NCBI GenBank assembly: GCA_028583605.1
Contig: CM053329.1
Location: forward strand, 13,495,001-13,559,000
Origin: Dastarcus helophoroides
Taxonomy: Eukaryota; Arthropoda; Insecta; Coleoptera; Bothrideridae
Length of the DNA stretch: 64,000 nucleotides
Direction: 5' to 3'
Of the stretch, positions 1 to 11,719 are shown one piece after another; positions within the stretch are counted from its first letter, which is position 1, and every line of letters begins with the position of its first letter. Below the pieces are notes generated by a model. The model searched no databases and was not told the origin of the DNA. It saw only the letters and a program-made list of their open reading frames with translations. Made by a program: the position numbers and the translations under genes.

Positions 1-2640
1 ATTTTGAAATTTCGACATTTTATAAAGGCGTAAAAAGGACATTGATTTTAAAAACTATTTTAAGAGATTTCGTCTTTTTTCTCGAAATGTCGATTTTTTT
101 TGAAATTTCGACTTTTTTTCTCGAAATTTCGACTTTAATCTCGAAATTTCGGATTTAAACTCGAAATTTCGGCTTTAAACCCGAAATTTCGACTTTTTTC
201 TTGAAATTTCCACTTTTTTTCCTAAAATTCAGAGATTAATCTTGAAATTTCGACTTTGATATCGAATTTTTTCTCGAAATTTCGAGAATAAGTCGCTCTA
301 TAATAAGCACACTCTATGGATAAATTAGGCAGACGACAGTTACGTCCCACCACTCCTCTTTCCCAACAATCTTGACAGTTGGTAGTAGGGTGCGACCAAT
401 AATTGCTATTTTTAATTGGCAAATTTTGCTTAGAAATTTCGAGATTAAAGTTGGAATTTCGAGAAAAAAGTTGGAATTTCGAGAAAAAAGTCGAAATTTC
501 CAGTCCTAAATCGACATTTCGTGATTAAGGTCAAAATTTCGAGAAAAAAGTGGAATTTGAACAAAAGGTTGAAATTTGAGAAAGTCGAAACTATGAGCTT
601 ATAAGCTCGAAATTTCGAGAAGAGTCGAAATTTAAGAAAAAGTCGAAATTTGTAGAAAAAAGGGCGAAATTTTGAAAAGTCGAAATTTCGAGAAAAATGT
701 CGAAATTTCGAAATCAAAGTCAAAATTTCGAGAAAAAAGTCGATATTTGAGAAAAACGTCGAAATTTCGAGAAAAAATCGAAATTTGATAAAAAGTGGAG
801 ATTTCAAGAAAAAAGTCGAAGTTTTAAGAAAAAAAAGTCGAAATTTCGAAAAAAAGGTCGAAATTTTGACGTTAAGTCGAAATTTCCAAAAAAATGTCGA
901 AATTTCTATATTAAGGTCAAAATTTCGAAAAAAAAAGTTGAAATTTGAGAAAAAAAAAACGAAATTTCGCGAAAAAGGTCGAAATGTCAAGAAAAAAGTC
1001 GAAATTTTGAGAAAAAAGTCGAAATTTAAGAAAAAAAATCGAAATTTCGAGAAAAAAGTCGAAGTTTGGGAAAAAAAGTCGAAATTTCTAAAAATAACAT
1101 TTTTTTTTTAATCAATGTCCTTTCTACGACTTTGTAATATTTCGAGAAAGTTGAAATTTTCAAAACAAAGTCGAAATAATTTCTAGAAAAAGTTGAATTT
1201 TGAGAAAAAAGTCGAAATTTAAGAAAAATGTCGAAATTTTGAGGAAAAATGTCGAAATTTTGAGAAAAAAAGTCGAAATGTTGAGTTTAAAGTCGAAATT
1301 TCGAGAAAAATGTCGAAATTTCGATACTAAGGTCAAAATTTCGAGAAAAAAGGCGAAATTTGAGAAAAACTTCGAAATTTCGAGAAAAAAGTCGAAATTT
1401 CGAAATATTTCGAAAGAAAAAAAAATTTCGATATTAAGGTCAAAATTTCGATATTAAGGTCAAAATTTCGAGAAAAAAGTCGAAATTTGAGAAACAAAAA
1501 AACGAAGTTGCGAGAAAAATTTCGAAATTTCGAGATAAAATTGAAATTTGAGAAAAAAGTCAAAATTTCGAGAAAAAAGTCGAAATTTTGAGAAAAAAAA
1601 GTCGAAATTTGAGAAAAAAGTCGAAATTTCGAGAAAAAAGTCGCAATTTCGAGCATAAAATCAATATTTGAGAAAAAAAGTCGAAATTTCTAAAAATACC
1701 ATTTTTTTAAATCGATTTCCTTTCTGCGCCTTTGTAACATTTCGAAAAAGTTCAAATTTTCAGGAAAAAGTCGAAGTTTGGGAAAAAAAGTCGAAATTTC
1801 TAAAAATAACATTTTTTTTTAATCGATGTCCTTTCTACGACTTTGTAATATTTCGAAAAAGTTGAAATTTTCAAAACAAAGTCGAAATAATTTCCAGAAA
1901 AAGTTGAATTTTGAGAAAAAAGTCGAAATTTAAGAAAAATGTCGTAATTTTGAGGAAAAATGTCGAAATTTTGAGAAAAAAAGTCGAAATGTTGAGTTTA
2001 AAGTCGAAATTTCGAGAAAAATGTCGAAATTTCGATACTAAGGTCAAAATTTCGAGAAAAAAGGCGAAATTTGAGAAAAACTTCAAAATTTCGAGAAAAA
2101 AGTCAAAATTTTGAAATATTTCGAGAAAAAAGGTGAAATTTGAGAAAAAAGTCGACATTTCGAGAAAAAAGTCGAAATTTCGATATTAAGGTCAAAATTT
2201 CGAGAAAAAAGTCGAAATTTGAGAAACAAAAAACGAAGTTGCGAGAAAAATTTCGAAATTTCGAGAAAAAAAGTCGAAATTTCTAAAAATACCATTTTCT
2301 TTAATCGATTTCCTTTCTGCGCCTTTGTAACATTTTGAAAAAGTTCAAATTTTCAGAAAAAAGTCGAAATGTCCAGAAAAAGTCGAAGTTTGAAAAGAGT
2401 CGAAATTTTTAAAATAATATTTCTTTTAATTGAAGTCCTTTCTACGCCTTGGTAACATTTCGTTAAATTTCGATTTAAAAATTGAAATTTCTACTTTTTT
2501 CGAGAAATTTCGACTCTAAACTCCAAATATCGACTTTTTTTTCGAAATTTTGATATTAAAGTCGAAATTTTGACTTTAATCTCGGGATTTACAGGAGAAA
2601 AAGTCAACATTCCATGATAATTTTTTTTTCAAATTGATGT
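1..2640. repeat. TTTCGA-rich low-complexity array with ~712-bp internal duplication
   Basis: The stretch is built almost entirely from variants of TTTCGAC plus poly-T, or its complement GTCGAAA plus poly-A, often as the palindrome TCGAAATTTCGA. The first ~250 bases use the T-rich orientation and most of 430-2400 the A-rich one. A long segment starting near 1061 (GAAGTTTGGG) recurs near 1773, giving a tandem duplication of about 712 bp. The sub-block CTAAAAATA(A/C)CATTTTT followed by CCTTTCT recurs near 1090, 1690, 1805 and 2283, and appears inverted near 24-60. Open frames here encode only Lys/Phe/Arg/Ser-rich repeats on both strands, as expected from the base pattern, so I do not call genes. 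Confidence 0.85.
222..430. other. Higher-complexity island inside the TTTCGA array
   Basis: Positions about 290-420 contain ordinary-complexity sequence (GC-richer, with CAGACGACAGTTACG and CCACCACTCCTC) flanked on both sides by the array. It has no recognisable coding signature. It could be a small insertion, or host sequence that the array grew around. Confidence 0.3.
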
Positions 2641-5182
2641 CTTTTCTACGCTCTTGTAATTTTTACTTCAAAAAAAGTAAATAAACTTTTTTCAAGTTTT
2701 GTAGTGTATTTATTAATACGCGTGTAACGTTTTCAACCACTAAATTAAAGTTTTTAAGACCGGTAACAGGTAATAAAATAACGTAGAGAAATTTTTGTGA
2801 ATATATGGTAATTTTAACTGCGTATGTACGGAATTTTACCTTCAAGTATATGGCAACACTGCACCACACTTATCTTTTCTATTCAGTCAACGACATAATG
2901 AATGAAAAAAAATGTTAATGCTGCCATCTGTTGGTTTATTAATGCAGCTATTACTAGTAGATGGAGGTAGATACTAACATAACGACATAATTACATTTAC
3001 ATAACAAATAAAAACATTTTCTCATTAAATTTACAGTGGACTTGCACCTAAGGTAAATCGATCCGATTCTTAGGATTTTTGAATCGTTCATTAGATCGAT
3101 GCTATATTTGGGATCGATCTAAAAAATCGACCTTGAGACTTGAAAAAATCGATTTTTGGATTAATCGGTCTCAGATCGACATTCCTACTAGTTAGGGAAT
3201 CTTGATTTGGAAAGTTAGATTAGTTAGTACTCGTAGATTGTTCTGAAGTTTTGTCAGACCCGATAAAATGCAATGACATGATATGACTTCCCTTCGCGAG
3301 CACTTACGCCTTCAGGACAATACAATACAATAAGAAAAAAATTGATCACTATTAAAACAGTTTAAAACTGGGATGTTATTCAATTTCAATGTGACGTCTA
3401 ACGAAAAACCACTCTTGTAAAAAAAAACAGGAAATATAAAATGACGCCCCAGGAAAATCTCGTCTTTTCAAACAAAAACATGGATAATTATTTTTTTCTG
3501 GTGTAAATTAAGAAAAACAACCATTTAAAAATCACTCACACACAAATACCGCAAATGTCGTTAAAACTCAATTGAATATGACGTCAATGGTCTCGTCTGA
3601 AAAAAACTCAAGTCAATCGATTCAATGGATAAAAAGTGACCATGAAAATGGAGTCTAACGAACTCAGATACAGCTCGTAATGCCGTTTGCCCCACAGCTT
3701 CGAAACCTACCAAGACTGTATTCATACGCTGTTTGCAATCCAAGCAAACGACCTTGCTTACCAAATACAGTAAACACAGCTCTTTCCGCATAGTTCACAG
3801 CTTATTATTCGCTCAAGAAAGCGTAAATTATCAATTTACCGTCTACATTTTCTTGTTCGTCGACCGACGGCGCGATATTTTTGCCATTTTTAACGTGTTT
3901 TGACGGCTCACGTTAGAATTACCTTGGTTTTTTTAGTTGCTTACGGATTTTATTTTAATGCGTGGACGTCATCGGGTAAATCGTATTTTTACGTTCGTTC
4001 ATTTTTTACATAACCGCGTAAAGTTGGTCGAATATTTAGAATGAAAGTGAATGTCGGTATTTTTAGACGAAAATCTTTGGCAGAAAAACTCCGCTAATAA
4101 ATCTCGTTTTATTTACTGTTGGTGTAAAACTTGATTTCGTTAAAAACAAATCAAACGACGAAACCAAATCGAAGATCAATTTGGTTAGCAATTTTCGAAT
4201 TTCTGGTTCAAAATTAATCAAATCAGGGAAGCCTCCTTACAACATAAAAATGTAACGAATTTTGAAATTAGAAGTGTAGTAGTTGTAGCAGCAAAATTCA
4301 TTAATTTTCCACGGAACACCTAATTCTGAATGTTCAAAACCGTTATGGACAGCCTGGGCCGAAATGAAACTAGAATTATTCATAATTGGTTAAGAATAAA
4401 GTCATCACGTTTATCTCTCAAGTTATAGTAATTTATCAGACCAATAACGTTACGCATATGAAAGTTCAAGTATTACATATTTTTGTTGCCAATACTCTTT
4501 CCACAGTCATGCTATTTACTACAACTAACATGTCGTTCACCTAGAGACCAGCCATATTTTATTATGCGTGTATAATTTACTGAAAAAAAACTTAGCGCTC
4601 GTTATCACAGGCCATAAGCTATAATTAACCTTGCTAACACGTTTAAGCTTCAATATCAAAAACAAACAAAAAATTTCCATCGTTTGTACCAATACCCTGT
4701 TTTGCTCAAATTAATAGTTTTAACGAAAATACCATCAATTACCAAAACATTTAATTAGAAACAAAGCTGGAATAACAAAATTTGCATGTGGAATTATTTC
4801 TGACTAATTTTCAGGTATCGCCATTCAAACTTTCCTCATTGTTTCTGCGATTGCTCAACACCATTGTTCATTCTCTCAAACAACAAACAAGGCTGGTCGC
4901 GTTATTTTGAAAACAATGCAAAATGTGCAATGAAGCCCCAAATTCCATTGACACCATGGCCTTGAAAATGCTATCTTTAATAATGCCTGGACATAGAAAT
5001 TCTCGAGAAATGTTGCTCACGATATTTAAACATAACGCTCGTTGAGTAACAAAGTGTCTGATGAAATTTGAATGTATTAAACCCGACAGAAGTTGGCGTG
5101 TCGACACTCGACATCACACGATGGATAATCTGTTACAAAACTTAGAAATTTCAATTTCGTTTTATTTTCAATCGTCTTAAAC
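2640..5182. other. Single-copy-looking DNA, no recognised gene
   Basis: About 2.5 kb of ordinary-complexity AT-rich sequence between two arrays. Short open frames exist on both strands (for example minus-strand 3561-3791 and 4868-5107), but none matches a family I recognise and none has convincing splice context. A patch at about 3055-3185 is dense in ATCGAT-type words (GATCGAT, AATCGATT) and may be a small repeat of its own. This may be intronic or intergenic host DNA. Confidence 0.5.
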
Positions 5183-5260
5183 CAGCATTTTCCAAAGAGA
5201 GGGTCACAACCCGGCACCCATCGACGAAAATAATTTACCGGGTCACAGAATTATCTCCCT
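5183..5260 (+). mobile_element. hAT-type terminus (one end only)
   Basis: CAGCATTTTCCAAAGAGAGG followed by GTCACAACCCGGC resembles the termini of hAT/Charlie-type transposons, which commonly begin CAG and run into a GGGTC.C.ACCC motif. A partial inversion, ACCGGGTCAC, follows near 5238. I did not find the opposite terminus or an 8-bp target duplication, so this is a family resemblance only. It sits immediately left of a long TTTCGA-rich array. Confidence 0.35.
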
Positions 5261-5559
5261 ATTTTTAAGTCAGATTCATAAAATTTGTGAGAACAAGAGA
5301 TAAATGTCTAGTGCCTTTTATAACCCTATAAGTGTAGAGCAAGAAAAATTTTCTAAAGATTGCCTTTTTTTCAAAATTTTCTTTAACAAACTTAGACTTT
5401 TTCGTATCTTTTCTCAGAAAATTTTTATACCCGTGAAAATTATGGCTTGTTCTCGATTAAATTTTAACACATTGACGACGTGTCAGACTATTTTATGCTT
5501 TGGTTTGCCGGGCTGCGTTTTCAACCTCAATTTTTTTGTCTAATTTCTTTTATTAACTT

Positions 5560-8050
5560 CGGCTTTGTTTAAAAAACTGATATCTAAAACAATTTTTTAT
5601 AAACTAAGATTTTTTTACTGAATATTTCGACTTTTATAATAATAATTGACATTTTTGCAAAAATTTCATTTTTCTACTTTTTCTCAACGTTTCGACTTTT
5701 TTTGTGAACATTTCAATTCACTGCAATTGCTGACTTTTTTCGAAATTGTTACTTTTTTTTAAAGTTCAGACTGACCGAAAACCTTGATCTTTTTAAAAAC
5801 TTTGGTTTCATAAAACAATCCACCTTTTTTGAAGAATTCTGCTTTTTTGAAAATTTGGATTAGAAAAAAAACGAATGTTGGCTTTTTTCAAAATTTTACT
5901 TATTTTGGGATTTTCTTATTTCAAAATTTCGACTTTTTGGAATCTTTTCACTTATTCTGAAAATTTTTCAAAATGTAGGGTTTTTTTGAAAATGCTATTT
6001 TATTGATTTTGAAAATGTTGATATTTTCTCGAAGTTTTTACTTTATTTTTGAAAGATTTTTAAATTTCATACTTTGTCTCAAAATTTCGACTTTTTTGTA
6101 ACTTCTGAACCTTTTTAAAAGTATTTTATGAAAATTAGGTCGTTTTTCAAAAGGGGAACTTTTTAAAAATAATTCTGCTCTTTCCCTAAGTGATCAACAC
6201 ATTTTCAAAATTTTCATTTGCTGCTTCCAAGATTTTACTTATTTTGGGAATTTCTTATTTTAAAATTTCGACGCTTTCGCTACCTTTTCACTTATTTTGA
6301 AAACTTCCACCTTTTTCAAAATATAGGTTTTTTTTTGAAAATGCTATTTTATTGATATTGAAAATGTTGACATTTTCTCGAAGTTTTTACTTTAATTTTG
6401 ACAGATTTTTAAATTTCATACTTTGTCTCAAAATTTCGACTTTTTTTGTAACTTCTGAAAATTGTTAAAAATATTTTATGAAAATTACGTCGTTTTTCAA
6501 AAGGTGAACTTTTTAAAAATAATTTTGATCTTTCTCTAAGTGATCAACACGTTTTCAAAATTTTCATTGTTTCCAAAATGTTTGCTGCTTCCAAAAATTT
6601 GACTTATTTTGGGAATTTCTTATTTTAAAATTTCGACGTTTTCGCTACCTTTTCACTTATCTTGAAAACTTCCACCTTTTTCAAAATATAGGGTTTTTTT
6701 TTTGAAAATGCTATTTTATTGATATTGAAAATGTTGACATTTTCTCGAAGTTTTTACTTTAATTTTGACAGATTTTTAAATTTCATACTTTGTCTCAAAA
6801 TTTCGACTTTTTTTGTAACTTCTGAAAATTGTTAAAAATATTTTATGAAAATTACGTCGTTCTTCAAAAGGTGAACTTTTTAAAAATAATTTTGATATTT
6901 CTCCAAGTGATCAACACGTTTTCAAAATTTTCATTGTTTCCAAAATGTTTGCTGCTTCCAAAAATTTGACTTATTTTGGGAATTTCTTATTTTAAAATTT
7001 CGACGTTTTCGCTACCTTTTCACTTATCTTGAAAACTTCCACCTTTTTCAAAATATAGGGTTTTTTTTTTGAAAACGCTATTTTATTGATATTGAAAATG
7101 TTGACATTTTCTCGAAGTTTTTACTTTAATTTTGAAAGATTTTTAAATTTCATACTTTGTCTCAGAATTTCGACTTTTTAGTAACTTCTGAAAACTTTTT
7201 AAAATAGTTTTATTAAAATTTCGTCTTTTTCCAAAAGGTCTACTTTTTAAAAACAATTCTGTTCTTTATCGAAGCGATCACTTTCTGCGGATTGTTTTTA
7301 TTCTTTTCTGAAGAATTCGAATTTCATGAAAATTACCAATATTTTTCGAAAATTTTGACTTTCTGAAAGCTTTATCTTTTTGAAAATTTCGACATTCCGA
7401 AATTTCTCCGATTTCTAAATTTACGACCTTTTTGTAACTTTTGAAAGCTTGGTGGAACGATCTGGTCCTTGGTTATCTTCAAAAATTGAAATACAGAACT
7501 TGTCCCCTGAAACCAAGAAAAATTAAAAAAACACAACAAAGGTTGCTCTAACGCGTTTCGACAGGCAGTGGCTGTCGACGCGTTAGAGAAACCTTTGTTG
7601 TGTTTTTTAATCTTTTTTGGTTTCAGGGGACAAGATCTGTATTTCAATTTTTAAAAGCTTTTTAAATTTTTTACGAAAATTCGACTTTTTTTAAAAGGTG
7701 AATTTTTAAAAATAATTCTGCTATCCCTCGAAGTGACGACTTTCTGGACATTGTTTTTTTTACTCTTTTCTGAAGAATTCGATTTTTATGAAATTGACTA
7801 CCACTTTTTGAAAATTTCGACTTTCTGAAAATTTTCAAATTTTAGAAATTTCGATATTCCCAAATTTCTAAATTTTGATTTTTTGTAAAAATTTCAATTC
7901 TAAATTTTCGTCTTTATATCTAAATGTTGAGCTTCGATTTTTGATCAATTTCCACTTTTTCAAGTTTCCATTTTTATCAAGATTCGCCTTTTGTTAATTA
8001 ACATTTTGACCTCAGATTTTCTACTTTTTTTTTTGAAATTTTGACTTTTT
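5560..8050. repeat. TTTCGA-rich array with ~366-bp tandem unit
   Basis: Low-complexity T-rich DNA with TTTCGAC words. A segment starting TATTTTGGGA at 5901 recurs at about 6240, 6605 and 6972, so unit lengths are about 339, 365 and 367 bp. Each unit carries the same order of blocks: TTTCGACG..TTCGCTACC, AAAATATAGG, CTATTTTATTGATA, TTTTCTCGAAG and ATCAACACGTTTTC. The last two units are nearly identical. No gene is present. The small inverted-pair element at 7451-7653 interrupts the array. Confidence 0.85.
7451..7653. mobile_element. Small dispersed element, head-to-head inverted pair (copy 1)
   Basis: The left half reads TGGTCCTTGGTTATCTTC, TTGTCCCCTGAAACC, CACAACAAAGGTTGCTC, ACGCGTTTCGACAG. 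The right half is its reverse complement, starting GCTGTCGACGCGTTAGAG and running through CAACAAAGG's complement and TTTCAGGGGACAAG. The arms are roughly 85 bp around a ~6-base centre, so the locus is an almost perfect palindrome. The same words recur at six other sites in this window. The CTGAAGA box present in other copies is missing here. It is probably a fragment of a retroelement terminal region. No protein is encoded. Confidence 0.75.
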
Positions 8051-8289
8051 GACAATTTAACTTCATGAAGATCGACATTTGAAAATTTTCAGATAGTTGC
8101 CAATTTCCATCTAATTAAGGTTTTCCATTAAGTAAACATTACAATCACGTAAACAACGCGATAATTGACTCATACAACTAATTCCATAAAGATTGATTGA
8201 CCAGGTCCAGGACCACCTGAGGATCCTTCAATTCATCTTCAACCATAATTTACCCTGGGGTAAAGTCGAGCAATTTTTACCTATTCTGG

Positions 8290-11130
8290 CTTACAAATCG
8301 ATTGTATATGCTTCAGATTCTAAGAGCTGACCAGACGCTTCATCCGAAACTAAATAGGATGTCTTTTGAATTTAATCAAAATCGATCATTTTTAATACCC
8401 ATGTTTTTGGTGGTGAAACTTTCAATGAAAAAGAAACTTTCATCAGTAGTATTTACTTCTTCCACTATAACTTTGCCTTCATATGGACTATGATTCTAAG
8501 CTCGTACAATCAATCCATCTTGATAAACATTTGGATGTCAAAATTTTAATGAAAAAGGAAAGTTCATCAGTAATATTTACTTTTTCTACTATAATTTTGT
8601 CTTCATATGAAACTTTGTCAATCCATCTTATTAATCATTTGATGTTCAAAATTTCGATGAAAAACGAAAGTTCATCAGTAATATTTTCTTTTTCCACAAT
8701 AACTTTGCCTTCATATGGACTATGGTTCTAAGCTTCTAGAATCAATCCACCCTAACAATCATTTGGTGGTCAACATTTCAATGGAAAATAAAAGTTTATC
8801 AGTAATATTTCCTTTTCCTACTCTAATTTTGTCTTCATGTGGAATTTTGCTCTAAGCTTGTTCAGTCAATCTATCTTAATAATCATTTGGTGTTCAAAAT
8901 TTCGATGAAAAACGAAAGTTCATCAGTAATATTTTCTTTTTCCACAGTAACTTTGCCTTCATATGAACTACAGTTCTAAGCTTCTACAATTAATCCATCT
9001 TAATAATCATTTGGTGTTCAGAATGTCAATGAAAAACGAAAGTTTATCAGCAATATTTTCTTTTTCCACTATAATTTTGCCTTCATACGGAACATGTTTT
9101 AAACCTCGTTCAATCAATCCATCTTAATAATATTTGGTAGTCAAAATTTTAATGAAAAAGGAAAGTTTATCAGTTATATTTTCTTTTTCCACTATAATTT
9201 TGTCTTCATATGGGACTTTGCTCTAAGCTTCTTCAGTCAATCCATTTTAATATTCCTTTGGTGTTCAAAATTTCGATAAAAAACGAATGTTCATCAGTAA
9301 TATTTTCTTTTTCCACAATAATTTTGCCTTCATAAGGACTCTGGTTTTAAACTTTTACAATCAATCCATATTAATAATCATTTGGTGTTCAAAAGTTCAA
9401 TGAAAAACGAAAGTTCATCAGCAATATTTTCTTTTTCCACTATAATTTTGCCTTCATATGGAACATGTTTTAGGCCTCGTTCAATCAGTCCATCTTAATA
9501 ATATTTGGTGGTCAACATTTTATTGAAAAAGAAAAGTTTATCAGTAATATTTACTTTTTCCACTATAATTTTGCCTTCATATGGATTACAGTTCTAAGCT
9601 CGTACAATGAATCCATCTTAATAATAATCATTTGGTGGTCAAAATTTTAATGAAAAAGGACAGTTTATCAATCATATTTACTGTTTCCACTAAAATTTTG
9701 TCTTTATATGGAACATGTTCTAAGCCTTGTTCAATCAATTCATCTTAATAATCATTTGGTGGTTAAAATTTCAATGGAAAAGGAAAGTTCATCAGTAATA
9801 TTTTCTTTTTCCACTATAATCTTGTCTTCATGTGGAACTTTGCTCTAAGCTTGTTTAGTCAATCCATCTTAATAATCATTTGGTGTTCAAAATTTCGATG
9901 AAAAACAAAAGTTCATCAGCAATATTGTCTTTTTCCACTATAATTTTGCCTTCACATGGAACATGTTTTAAGCCTCGTTCAATCAATCCATCTTAATAAT
10001 ATTTGGTGACCAAAATTTTAATGAAAAAGGAAAGTTCATCAGTAATATTTACTTTTTCCACTACAATTTTGCCTTCATATGGATTATGGTTCTAAGCTCG
10101 TACAATGAATTCATCTTAATAATCATTTGGTGGTCAAAATTTTAATGAAAAAGGACAGTTTATCAGTCATGTTTACTGTTTCCACTAACATTTTGCCTTC
10201 ATATGGAACATGCACTAAGCCTCATTCAATCAATCTATCTTAATAATCATTTGGCGGTCAACATTTCAATGGAAAAGGAAAGTTCATCAGTAATATTTTC
10301 GTTTTCCACTATAATCTTGTCTTCATGTGGAACTTTGCTCTAAGCTTGTAGAGTCAATCCATCCTAATAATTATTTGGTGTTCAAAATTTCGATGAAAAA
10401 CGAAAGCTCATCAGAAATATTTTCTTTTTCCACTATAATTTTGCCTTCATATGAAACAATTTTCTAAGCTGTACTTTATTGAGTGATAATGCTGGAGACC
10501 CTTGAAACTAACCAGATGCTTCATTTGAAACAGAATAGCATATCGCCTGCAAAATCTTCCGAATTATGGGACAATCAATCCATCTTAATTATCATTTGGT
10601 GGTTAAAATTGTAACGAAAAACGAAAGTTCATCAGTAATAGTTTCTTTTTCCACTACAATTTTGCCTTTCTGTGGTACATTCCTTCAAGCTGTACCTTAT
10701 CGAATGGTTATGCTGGAGACCCTGCAAACTAATCAGAAGCTTCATTTGAAACTAGACAGTATAATCTTACATATTCGTACGTAATAGATCCGTCTTAATA
10801 ATCATTTGGTGGTCAACGTTTCAATGGAAAACGAAAGTTTATCAGTAATATTTTCTTTTTCCACCGTAATTTTATCTTCATGTGGTACATTTTTCTAAGA
10901 TGTACCTCGTCAATTGATTATTTTAGAGATTCTAGAAACTAATCAAAAATTTCATCTAAAACTAAACACCACATCGCCGTTATAGTCCTATGTATTCGGA
11001 CAAAATCGATCCATCTTAATCATCATTTGGTTATCACTAAAAAACGAAATTTCATCAGTAACATTTACTTTATCCCTTAAAATTTTATCTTCATTTTATA
11101 TACAATTTTCTAAGTTGTACATCATCGCTT
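8290..11130 (-). repeat. 123/124-bp satellite, block 1 (inverted orientation)
   Basis: Tandem units contain, on the plus strand, CATCTTAATAATCATTTGGT, a block related to TTCAATGAAAAACGAAAG, TTCATCAGTAATATTTTC, TTTTTCCACTATAATTTTG and CCTTCATATGGA. The CATCAG/TATCAG landmark falls at 8441, 8565, 8673, 8797, 8921, 9045 and 9168, giving a period of 123-124 bp with one shortened unit. There are about 20 units, the distal ones (10470-11130) carrying a longer spacer (class B, with CTTATCGA and GCTGGAGACCCT). The opposite strand is taken as the reference orientation because blocks 2 and 3 run that way. Confidence 0.9.
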
Positions 11131-11212
11131 GGGTATACCAGAGAACTCAAGAGTGGAATAGAACTTTCCTTTGAAGCAAAACGTTTTCATATTTTATGTA
11201 TTCAGTTAAAAC

Positions 11213-11413
11213 TCAAATATTATTCCTGGTCAACATTCTGGCAATAACCTGAAGTTGATCTTCCACTATAATTTTATCTTTATATAGTGAAATTGTCCAA
11301 TTAATACTATATTGGCCGGGTATCCTAGCAACTCTAGAGCTGATTTTAAAACTCGTAGATGTTCTTGGTGGACAAAATAAACCAAAGCTCAACCATGACT
11401 CTGCAGAAATCAC
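11213..11413 (-). pseudogene. Gene-like head segment leading into the satellite (left arm)
   Basis: A 66-codon open frame reads ISAESWLSFG at its start, then PPRTSTS, and near its end KDKIIVEDQL. The last part corresponds to the recurring satellite-unit phrase GKIIVEKENITDELSF, so head and repeat read in one frame. The right-arm partner opens with ATG (MTSAECWLSFD) but stops after about 26 codons. I recognise no protein family. It could be a decayed gene whose internal segment was amplified into the satellite, or chance openness. Confidence 0.25.
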
Positions 11414-11443
11414 AGCCGGACCACCGGACGAATGCAGAAAGCA

Positions 11444-11451
11444 TATTTATA
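11444..11451 (-). promoter_or_regulatory. TATA-like box in the left arm
   Basis: On the minus strand this reads TATAAATA. It aligns with TATAAAATA at 15220-15228 in the right arm, within well-matched flanks (TTCTGCATTCG downstream). It may be a remnant of an ancestral promoter at the head of the satellite block. The aligned ATG of the right arm is GTG here. Confidence 0.3.
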
Positions 11452-11719
11452 CTTCGATCAAGTGGAACATTTACCACCAACTAGTTCTATAAGTGTCCAT
11501 CGGCCAAATAATAATAATTATACCGAAGAGGCCGAGAATAAATAAACTTCGATGCAGTAAAGATTAACACAAAACCTAAACACGTGTCTAATATTAGTTA
11601 ACTGTATCTGCATCTATTTTTACCGAGACTGAAAATAGCAAACAACTTTGACCGGCAAAGGAGGATTAGTCCAATTACTATTGAGGTTTCGATAAAAGCA
11701 CAAAGCGTGGCCTCGTGAA

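Noticed and set aside
445..2295. Long open frames on both strands encoding Phe/Lys/Arg/Ser-rich proteins (for example 445-990, 785-1111, 1333-1656)
   Set aside because: They follow from the TTTCGAC/GTCGAAA word pattern, overlap on opposite strands and have no family motifs or gene context.
4868..5107. Frames on both strands at about 4.9-5.1 kb that look less random than the surroundings (plus-strand ALKMLSLIMPGHRNSREMLL)
   Set aside because: I recognise no family, the plus frame contains a stop after NAR, and no splice sites fit; kept only as unexplained sequence.
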